A stretch of DNA of 64,000 bases. Source: Leptobrachium leishanense (Eukaryota; Chordata; Amphibia; Anura; Megophryidae). The stretch lies in NCBI GenBank assembly GCA_009667805.1, contig CM019064.1, positions 73,902,400 to 73,966,399 of the forward strand, written 5' to 3'. Within the stretch, counting starts at the first letter, position 1; each line of letters opens with the position of its first letter. The notes beneath the pieces were generated by a model. The model ran no database searches. It worked only from the letters and a program-made list of their open reading frames with translations, and was not told where the DNA came from. Below, in pieces: positions 12,818 to 21,400 of this stretch. The position numbers were made by a program, and so were the translations under genes.

Positions 12818-13144
12818 GTTGTCCATGTTGTTTTTTTAACAGTTGTTTGTTTGGTTTTTGAAGCCTACCGGAGGTCTGGTGTGGTATGAGTGCAAATGGC
12901 TTGCTCTATGTTGGGCGGTTTTGAAGCTCTTGATTCATAGGAAAAGGATAGAAATCAATATAAGATATAGGGATCTGCAGGTTACTGATTAGTTTCCTAT
13001 GTGGTAAATTATCCCTATGTGCCGCACTTTGTATGTACTACTGACATCAATAATATTGTGTGTCATGCTCTATGTACTTAATTGGAGCCTGACAGTTAGA
13101 TAAACATTTATATTAGCAGTCAACATATGTATATTTCCTATCAC

Positions 13145-13440
13145 ACCGGTGGCTTTATTGGTACAACACTTCTTATGACACAGGTTTTATAAGCATTATA
13201 TGTATTTTGTGTCATTACTATGGACCGAATTGTATGTATACCTTTAAATTAAAGTGGTCCTTTTTAATAGTTCTCCAAGCCCGGATCTGAGGGTGACAGG
13301 CAATTTACAACGTAACCTGCTATTCCTCAGTTTCTCTGGTTGTTGTATATTTTGCATGAGGGTTTAATCCCAATTTATCTGGGCTTTCCCCCAATACTGT
13401 GATGGAATGGTTCTATCTTTTTCTGTTCTTACATAGTAAT
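13145..13440 (+). repeat. Second copy of the 11.5-kb repeat arm
   Basis: TTTATTGGTACAACACTTCT at about 13153 and AGTTCTCCAAGCCCGGATCT through TGTGATGGAATGGTTCTAT (13270-13420) repeat 11470-11675 in order, with an unrelated insert of about 80 bp near 13190-13265. It is in direct orientation relative to the right arm at 11500. Confidence 0.88.
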
Positions 13441-14064
13441 AAAGCCCCACTAGATCTAGAAAAGCCCTTAACAATCTCATTTAAAATGTTAAAATTTTGT
13501 ACAGTTAGACAATTATTTTATTTACATTTGATGAGTCTTCTACTGGGAAAAAAAACATATCTACAAATGTCCTTTCTTGTATAGAAATCACATAAAAAAT
13601 GAAAATGTCCTCACCACATGGCAACTATCCAACAGCAATAAATCTCTAGTGAAGAATTGAGTCTGAAACTGCATCAATCTGTCAGCAAAAGCAAAGGAGC
13701 AAAGTGACTTTGTGCGGTAACAAAGGAGACTTTGAAACAAACAATGAGATGACAAAGGAAATAAAAATATAAGATTTTTGATGACCTGAGTCTTAATTGT
13801 GCAGTGTTGAAAAAAACATTAATCGAGAGTTTTTTTTCAAAGACATTTGTCTTGAAGTGTCTGCAGGGTACAATAATGTCTTTAAAGAGATATGTTTTAA
13901 AATAAATATCTGACCCATATGATATATCAAGAATAAAAAATGTCAACATAAACGTTTTGGGCCCTAATCCAAGGTTACTGGTAAAACCAATCTGGTAAAA
14001 CTGGGGGAGAGTATGAGGCAAGGCAAGCTGATTTGCCTTATTGGTTCCCTTTTAACGTCTTTAC
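13441..14064. other. Unassigned AT-rich stretch
   Basis: No coding or terminal-repeat signature recognised. A minus-strand ORF at 13674-14021 is compositionally biased and shows no domain. Confidence 0.4.
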
Positions 14065-14508
14065 TCCAACTCAGCCGCTGTATTTTTTTTCGGCGAAATT
14101 TTTGATTAGATTCTTTTTTTAATGGCGTTTTTTTTTATTCTGTTACAGACCTTTTTACTGTTACTCATAGGACATTATACATTATTTCCATGAATTTTCT
14201 TGCATAATTTTTTTTTAACACCTTTTAAAAGTTGTGGGTTTTTTTGGTTTTTTTTACCTCTGTTCGTTGGCTGGTCGGCTTTTCCAGGCCGCATTCGGCG
14301 GTCTGTTTGGCAGATCGTTGGCGGTGTTCGGCGGTTTATCGGATGTGTTCGGCAGTTTGCGCCTGCGTTCGGGGGTTTATCGGTGGCGTCCAGTGGTTCA
14401 ATTCGGGGCACTTCAGGGACCCTGCATTGAATGCTGAATTCACTGCAAGGTCGGCAATTTCAGTGCGTCGAATGAAAGAGCACCAAAATTTCTCATTGGA
14501 TAACCCCT
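14065..14508. mobile_element. CAGGGTTAT-family MITE copy, minus orientation, one end lost
   Basis: Contains the family blocks: TAGGACATTATACAT, a poly-T/TTTTAAAAG segment, TCGGCTTTTCC, a GGACCCTGCATTGAATGCTG box and TGAAAGAGCACCAAAATTTC. It closes with ATTGGATAACCCC near 14508, the family terminus. The opposite terminus is not recognisable. Confidence 0.75.
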
Positions 14509-15140
14509 TTTATTTTTTTTGTTTCACACACAAAATAAGTCAGAATGAGTCAAAATGTTTGTTCTTATTTATCACTATTCAAGCTCTGCTACACACAAAG
14601 GCTGACATAATTGCATAATGTAGTAAAGTACATTAGACTGATTCCTGCTGCACAGTGGAAGTTGCAGCAAATGCCTGTGGCATAAACAAGCACATGATTG
14701 AAGATGACAATGAAGCAGAGCACCACAGGTGGTATTTCCCTTCATCTCATCTACTACAGCTGGAAATGTCTCATCTAGAATTCACTGAGCCTAGTGGGAG
14801 TGATTTCATTCACCTTCCTCCTGCTAAGTAAAAAATACACCGCCAGTATCTGAAGTCCACTGTGACTGTTGACCATCTAGTATGTATTATGTTGTAGATG
14901 TTAGCATTGCATACAAAGACTATTTGTTTCAAGAGTTGACAGTCAGTATTGGGCATCACTAATGCTCAGTGACTTAGATGTTTTGCTCAGCCCAAAGACA
15001 TTAGTGTTGGACATGTCTAGAAGACCAGACTAGAACTTTGGGTGGAGAGGAAAGGCAAATCACATGTTCTTCTTGTCTGTCACAACCAGTCAGTACTTGC
15101 CACAAAATGTTATTTTGTTGTTGTGCACTTTCTGTTTCCA
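14509..15140. other. Unassigned stretch upstream of a possible exon
   Basis: Looks like single-copy DNA within this window. No terminal repeats. The last 30 bases are pyrimidine-rich and end in TTTCTGTTTCCAG, a good 3' splice-site sequence. Confidence 0.4.
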
Positions 15141-15401
15141 GATTCTGAGGAAAGCGCTCACAGCTCCACCTTGACACTATCGACCTGCACCCTTTTACTG
15201 CCAGGATTGAGATGCATTGAGCTTCGAAAACGTCTGCATGAGCCCAAGATTGATTTAACGGAGCCTGGTCTTATTCTGGAGCAATGCAAAGGATTCCCAT
15301 TTATTGCGAATGAAATTACAGATGGGCTCCTGAATGTGCCATTAATATTGGAACACCTCGGACATGTCAGTCGACTTGCCGAAACTGACTGGGACAACTG
15401 A
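15141..15401 (+). other. Candidate terminal coding exon (speculative)
   Basis: After the acceptor-like CTTTCTGTTTCCAG at 15127-15140 an open frame reads DSEESAHSSTLTLSTC... and ends ...HVSRLAETDWDN with TGA at 15399-15401. It is free of the transposon blocks seen elsewhere and has mixed, protein-like composition, including ELRKRLHEPKIDLTEPGLIL. I do not recognise the protein. No AATAAA was seen just downstream (only ATAAATAG near 15430). It could equally be an accidental ORF. Confidence 0.22.
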
Positions 15402-15724
15402 GACTACTATGCCTGAAACATAGTGCCCATAAATAGTTACATTTATCAAAGTGCCCAAATAGTCACCTTTTAAGAATTGTTAATTCTATAAACGTACATA
15501 TATGTAGGTTTTGATGTAAGTAAATTGTCATCCTTGTTATATTGCTAAACCGTCACAGTCAGCAAAAAGAATAGGGTTTTGTAGAATATGTTTTAAAAGG
15601 TCTGTAGAGTTTTTAGAGCAAGACCTGATTATACTGTTTCTAATATGAGTGCATGGATCACTGTGGCTATTAGCAGAGGTAGTTTATTGGGGAGGCATTT
15701 TTTGAAGAAGATGGAATCCTGGGT
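15402..15724. other. Unassigned stretch
   Basis: Nothing recognised between the candidate exon and the TTAGGG-rich array. Confidence 0.4.
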
Positions 15725-16480
15725 CTTTTTTAACCTCAAACTTCTCATGTAGGGTTAGGATTACTTTAAGGGTTATGGCTACTGTTTTTGCTGGTCGTTT
15801 GAGTAGGGTTAATGTTACTAGTTCTTCTTTTAAGATTATGGTTAGGGTAAATTGAATCCACTTTCAATTAGGGATAGAGAAATATTTATGGTTAGGGCTG
15901 CTTTTTCTCCTTGATTTATGTTTAGGGCTAGGGTTAGGGTTACTATCTCTGCTTGTTTTATAATTAGGGTTACCTTTAGGGTAAGGCTGGCGTCAGATGT
16001 TCGCCCTTAATGACATGCCTCCCGGCGTCCGTCGCAGCATTGAGACACTCTGACGGGGCCAGCTGTTGAACACGCATGAATTGCGCACGCAACAGCGGCT
16101 GTGCTGCATCCGTGCAGCAGCCCTCTCCGTCAAAGTGCTAGAACACACGTTGACGGAGCTGCAAAGCGCAACCCTCCATAGGAGGATCGAGCCTTGCAGC
16201 ACTGAATGCACTAACTGCGCTCAGCGAGGTGGCCAGACGGGCATCGAGTGGAAAGAACGTCCACTCTCATGGCCATTCCTTCCGCTCTTCAAATACGCTC
16301 GTCTGACCCCAACCTTAGAGTTACTGTTTCTGCTTGTTTTATGATTAGGCTTAGGGTTACTATTTCCACTTGTTTTGTGATTAAGATTACTGTTTCTGCT
16401 TTTTTATGATTAGGGTTAGTCCTTTTTAGGGTTAGGGTTACTATTTTTGCTTGTTTTACGATTAGTTTTAGGGAGTTTCC
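15725..16480 (+). repeat. Degenerate tandem array rich in TTAGGG
   Basis: Units of roughly 30 bp of the form TAGGGTTACTATTTCTGCTT + GTTTTATGAT recur from 15725 to 15985 and from 16315 to 16480, often joined by GGTTAGGGTTA. The hexamer TTAGGG, the vertebrate telomere motif, occurs repeatedly but not as a pure array. It therefore looks like an old interstitial satellite containing telomere-like pieces. A MITE (15985-16314) splits it. Confidence 0.75.
15985..16314. mobile_element. MITE of the GGCTAGGGTCAGAC family, divergent copy
   Basis: GGCTGGCGTCAGATGTTCGC at the left and TACGCTCGTCTGACCCCAACC at the right form imperfect inverted ends matching the copies at 30867 and 34976. It sits inside the TTAGGG-rich array. 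The flanks are TAA/TTA rather than an identical triplet. The interior is GC-rich with short palindromes and has no credible ORF. Confidence 0.75.
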
Positions 16481-16871
16481 ATTGCGTGGACAGTGCAATT
16501 GTTTAGTCATCTCTATCAATCCAATTCTATTTGGATCATTTGGATGGATTCCGAAAATTTAGTTTAGCGGCTCAGCGATTCTGAATTGAGAGGCTTCCGA
16601 ATCGCCAAAACCACAGATTTTCGACAGAATTTGCATTTGGTCTGAACTAAATCGCAGAAGTCTACTTAGCAATATAATAATTATTTTATTCTATACTTTA
16701 TTTAGTAAACACTAACATATTACAGTGCTGAAAAATCTGTGACCAGGCAACATTTGACAAACAGACACAGGAGGAATTGAGGAACATATTCCCAAGGGGA
16801 GATGATACTGTTTTGATATGTCTGTACTTGTAAAGGTATGTTTAATTGTAAAGGTTGTATTCAATATATTT
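16481..16871. other. Unassigned stretch
   Basis: Includes TCCGAA/TTCGGA-type motifs near 16540-16630 reminiscent of hAT MITE interiors, but no termini were identified. Confidence 0.35.
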
Positions 16872-18440
16872 ATTTTATTTATTTATAAAGGATTTTACCA
16901 GGAAGGATACATTGAGATTTCTCTCATTTTCAAGTATGTCCTGGGTTCAAGAACATTGAGTTGTTACAGAAATACAAAGTAGTAAAATGCAAGATATTAA
17001 CACAAAACAAATATACAGATTAACAGAAAATAAATACGTAGGAAATAGTCATTATGTTACATGTTTACAGGCGCATTCCTTATTGAGGTATGTTAATAGG
17101 GAGCTCTTGAGTGACTTTAGACAGGGGGAAGATTTGATGGCGTCTGGGAGGTTATTCCTTATTTGTGGTGCTCTGTAGCAAAATGAGGATCGAGCCACTT
17201 TCTTTTTGTATTGTGGTATTGCAAGTAAGGTGCAGGTCCTGGATCGGAGGTTATAGGATGAGGGAGCTGCTGGGGGAAGCAGACTATTCAGGTAGGGTGG
17301 CAGCTTCCCAGAAAAGCTCTTAAACACCAGGTTGGAAAGGTGAAGGGTGCGTCTAGAGTCCAGTGATGGCCAGTTTAGTTCTTTTAACATGTCACAATGG
17401 TGGGTCATAAAGTTACTTTGTAGCACAAAGCGGCAGAATGAGTTATACAATGTAGTAAGTTTCTGGCGGTGTGTTTGCGGGGCCGCTGCATACACTACAT
17501 CTCTGTATTCAATGGCTGGCATAAGCATTTGTTGTACAATTTGCTTTCTTACCGCGGGGCTCAGGCAGGATTTGTTTCTGTACAGGGCACCTAGTTTGGG
17601 GTAAAGTTTAGATGAGTTTTTCGATGTGGGGCCAAAGGATAGATTTGGGTCTAACCACATACCTAGATATTTGAGAGAAGTGACTGTGGTCAGCGTGCCA
17701 TTTGATCTTGTCCTGACACATAGATGGGGTGTTTGCAATTTGTGTAGTTTATATTTTGTTCCAAAGCGCATCGTTACAGTTTTGTCAGTATTTAAAAAAA
17801 GTTTGTTTTATTTGATACACTTTTCTACCTCTGTGAATTGTTCTTGCAGCACGGCCTCCAGCTCCGGGAGATTTGGTTTGCTGGTATAGATTACAGTGTC
17901 GCCTGCGTACATGTGTACAGTTGAGGCTTTGCAGACATTGGGCAGATCATTTATGAATATCGTGAATAGCAGGGGGTGAGTATCGAGCCTTGGGGTACGC
18001 CGCAAGTGACTGGGAGGGGGAGGGAGAAGTTGTCAAAAATTGACAAATATTGCGACCGATCAGACACATATGATTGAAACTAGGTTAGCGTGCGATCACC
18101 AATACCAGAGTTTTTACGTTTTTGTAATCGGATGCCATGGTCTACTGTGTCAAAGGCCTTGGCAAAATCTAGGAAGATGGCTCCAGTTAGGCTTCTTGTT
18201 CCATCCCAGCTTGGATATCATTACAAACTTTTAAAAGGGCAGTTGTAGTTGAATGATTTGGGCGAAAGCCTGATTGATCTGGGGTTAAATAGTTCCGATA
18301 CTGATAATAATCACGTAATTGAGTGTAGACACATTTTCCAGAATTTTTGACATTACAGGGAGCAGTGAAATCGGGCGGTATTTGGATACCAAAGTATTGT
18401 AACCACTTTTATGGATAGGTACCACTCTTGCAGTCTTCCA
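16872..18440 (-). pseudogene. L2-like (CR1-group) LINE, 5'-truncated, dead RT
   Basis: Read on the minus strand. Upstream of about 18240 it shows YRPISLLPVMSKILE, SGFRPNHSTTTALL and AFAQ-type RT blocks. Near 18000 it has the GVPQGSIL box (frameshifted), followed by LLFTIFINDLPNV. The catalytic box reads YAGDT instead of the usual Y/FADD (17808-18005), so an essential aspartate is lost. The 239-codon frame at 17052-17771 is the thumb and C-terminal tail (SLKYLGMWLDPNLSF, ...NLRSR..., NLPDAIKSS). The 3' UTR (about 17050 down to 16872) ends with the tail CTCAATGTATCCTTCCTGGT plus an ATAA-type microsatellite. It encoded an RT (and an endonuclease, now lost) for target-primed reverse transcription. 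The element is the probable partner of the SINEs at 33017 and 51911, which share its tail. Confidence 0.88.
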
Positions 18441-18675
18441 GAGTTCCTTGACAACAAAGTTTCAGTTTTGAATTACCACATAAAAAATAATAGCAAATAT
18501 TTATAGGGGATCTGCCTCTAGCGGTGATTATATTAGACAATGTATTTTTGTGATCCATTTCTACCACAACAGAAACCAAGCATAATAATATTTTATTATG
18601 CTTGTGTTTAGGTGGACGGATTATTTATTTTCTTTACTATTTTCTACAATGTTCACATTTTTTTAATCCTTTATT
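18441..18675. other. Unassigned AT-rich gap
   Basis: Contains a short hairpin (AAGCATAATAATATTTTATTATGCTT at 18577-18602). Otherwise nothing recognised. Confidence 0.4.
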
Positions 18676-18889
18676 TATGAGAAGTACAAGTATTTTGTGA
18701 GCTTGGTAGGCGCATCCATATCGTTAGGTTTCTGGCCCAAGGAAACTCACTGGTGGAGTCTGAGTGGGATTGAGTCGGCTTTCCATGATTGTAGATCAGC
18801 AACCTGGTGGTTAGGTTGAACCTGCTTCTCAAAAAGTCGAGACTTGCTTCTCCACAGTTGTATTGTTACCACTGGACTCCACAGCCGAT
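18676..18889 (-). mobile_element. Old tRNA-derived SINE, minus strand
   Basis: On the minus strand it begins GGCTGTGGAGTCCAGTGGTA (A-box-like), carries GGTTCAACCTA near 18817 (B-box-like), and continues with CTTGGGCCAGAAACCTAACG, matching the body of the window's younger SINEs. More diverged than those at 33017 and 51911. Its 5' end abuts the Harbinger-like MITE. Confidence 0.6.
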
Positions 18890-18892
18890 ATT

Positions 18893-19609
18893 GGGCTCTA
18901 TTACATTCTTCGCGCAAATTCGTATGCGCAGTGCAATTTTTTTTGGCGCGCAGCATTAAACGTTAACGTGCGTAAATTAACGCTGGAATTACGATCTTAG
19001 AGCATTTTTTCATCCGTCCGAAAATATCGCACGTAAAAAATACACGCAGAAACGAGCGCAAATTAACGCTGTGCGCAGAAATTGGTAGGCAGACTGTTTT
19101 TACGCGATTCAGCCAATCAGAATTAAGAACCACAATTGTCTCCCGTTCAGTTTTTGTGCCTGTCAAAATCAATCTGAGTAGTATATATGCTGCAGCAATA
19201 AAAAAAACACTCACAACTTCTCAATTTTATTGTTTGGGTATGTGTAGAATGTGTAACTATACTGTGCTGTATTTTTTTTTTTCGGGCTGGTGTATTTCGT
19301 TTCGGCCAGAACGTTCCGGTTTGCAGTTACCACCAGCTTTTCAAGACGTTAAAATTATGCGGCAAACGTCGTTCGTAAAAAGTTGGGCATCAATTGTAGT
19401 ACCAGCGCACAAACGCATTTGCTCCCACAATGTTAAGTATGGGATGGGCGCACGGACTTTCGCTGGCGCAGGGTAACTCGCCTTAGATGTTTACGCGCAT
19501 TTTGTGCGCGAACATCGTAATTTGACGTTCAGCGCGAAGGGATTTTCCCCTCGCATTAATGCGTATTTGCGCACGTGCACATTTTTGCGTGCAGAATGTA
19601 ATAGAGCCC
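18893..19609. mobile_element. Harbinger-like MITE, GGGCTCTATTACATTCT ends, ATT duplication
   Basis: The ends GGGCTCTATTACATTCT and AGAATGTAATAGAGCCC are perfect inverted copies. ATT lies directly outside both (18890-18892 and 19610-19612), a 3-bp target duplication as in PIF/Harbinger transposition. The 717-bp interior is rich in GCGCA/TGCGC motifs. A short ORF near 19156-19476 has no recognisable domain. It lies between two SINE copies. Confidence 0.9.
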
Positions 19610-19612
19610 ATT

Positions 19613-19748
19613 GTGTGGTAGGCAACTATGTACCGTTAGGTGTCTTGCCCAAGGACTCTTACTGGAGAGGTGCTCTGGCATGGATCCGAACCTGGGTCTT
19701 CACGGTTATAGAGCAGTGATGTTACCTCTACTCCACCCAACCGGTACA
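19613..19748 (-). mobile_element. tRNA-derived SINE, minus strand, tail missing
   Basis: The complement reads TACCGGTTGGGTGGAGTAGA (A box) then GGTTCGGATCC at 19682-19692 (B box), then GGCAAGACACCTAACGGTAC. The order is identical to the SINE at 33017. It stops shortly after this, next to the Harbinger-like MITE, and lacks the LINE-derived tail. Confidence 0.85.
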
Positions 19749-20867
19749 TTTTTTAAATTATGCATTTATATTTTTGTATTTTCAATTTCTGTGCTTGTCT
19801 ATAAACCAGTTAAAAACTCCCAACACTGATATCACGGCACATCAGCTCATAATTGCAAATTGTATTGTTAAAAAAAACAAAAGCAAAATCTCCGTTAATA
19901 TACACTACAACAGATATTGTTCAGTTCCCTTGCAAGCACGGGTTCTACAAAGGCCATTTCTTACAATAGCATTTTCCAAAGGCATATATCATTTTAAAGA
20001 GTTACTGGAGCCCAATTTATCACTGACAAGGCAGAACTCTGCTGCTAGTTGACAAAACAGTAGGAGACACCCAATTAAAAAAATAAGGAACATGGAAGCA
20101 GGGATGCTACTTGTTACAAATCTCACTATTTTCTTTTGTTTTGAAACAGTTTATTTTTCTTCAAAATATGAAAAAATATACCCAGCATGCACATTTCTGC
20201 TTGCACCCGCAAGGCACCAATTTGAAAGTATGGCTACCGATTTTCTAATAGTGATTTTGCCACTTTTTTTTACATCATTCAATCGGTGTCTCTATAAAAT
20301 GACTAAAATATTATATTTTTTGTGTATATTATAATATATAAATATGATTTTTTTTACTTGCCTCCTGGTAAAACATTTCTTCTTGGCTTGCCTAAAATAT
20401 TCGGATATACGGTTACAGATATTCCACATTTTCTTTCCAATAATTCATGCTGACAATGTGTGATAGCAATTATGTGTGGTTTACCAGTTATACCAATAAT
20501 ATTTGCAATAATTTAAAAAGTGCCAACATATTCTGTAGGGTTGTGCAAAGGGTAATACAAAACAAACAAAGTTAACAAATCAGTACAGAGAAAATACTTA
20601 TAATAAAATGTTGTTAGAATCTTCAGAAAATCTCCATAACACAAAAGATACTAATCAACACAAAAATGGTATACTGCGATACAAGTCGGTGATAAAATTT
20701 GTAGGGGTGAGTCACTCACATTTTCAATGAACTGGCTCTGACATCAGAGCTGTTGTCAAATCAGGACTGACCGGTCCATTCCTTTAGAATGTCCTCACTG
20801 GAGAAAGTCTCAGGAACAAAATCAACAACAAATACGCAAAAAACTGCAATACTGCTGTATAACTTAA
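19749..20867. other. Unassigned AT-rich stretch
   Basis: No coding, RNA or terminal-repeat evidence recognised. Confidence 0.4.
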
Positions 20868-21400
20868 GGGGTTATTCAAAGAGCACCAAAATTCTGGTGC
20901 TCTTTTGTTCCCCGCAATTCAGGGAATCAAATTCCCTGAGCCTGCGGTGAATTCAGCATTCACCGCAGGGTCCCCGATCGAAGTGCAAGGAAAAGCCGCC
21001 GAATCAAATGTAAAAACTGTTGCAAAACCGCCGAAAACATCGGATCCGATCCGATAAGCCGCCGCATAAATGCCAGAAAACATTGAATCTGATCCATAAG
21101 CTGTCGCAAACAAGCCGAACACACCTGACGATCCTGGGCAAAACCGCCGAATGCGTCTGAAAAAAGCTGACGATCCGCCGAGCACAGCGTCGACCAGCCA
21201 CCGGAAAAAGCCAACAAGCCGATGAACGGGGTAAAAAAGAAAAAAAATGACTTTTAAAAGCTGTTTGCAAAAAAACTACTGTATGAAAATGCTTGTAAAT
21301 ATGGAGTATATAAGGTCCTATGAATAATAAAAAGGTCTGTTACAGAAAAAAGAAACGCTAATTAAAAAGAAATCCTGAAAATTGCCTAAGTAATCCTAAA
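20868..21400. mobile_element. CAGGGTTAT-family MITE, right end lost
   Basis: Starts AGGGGTTATTCAAAGAGCAC followed by a hairpin (CACCAAAATTCTGGTG). Then come a TTCCCCGCAATTCAGGGAATC block, the CTGCGGTGAATTCAGC box, CCGCCGAA repeats, and CCTATGAATAATAAAAAGG. It fades after about 21400 without the right terminus. Confidence 0.82.
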
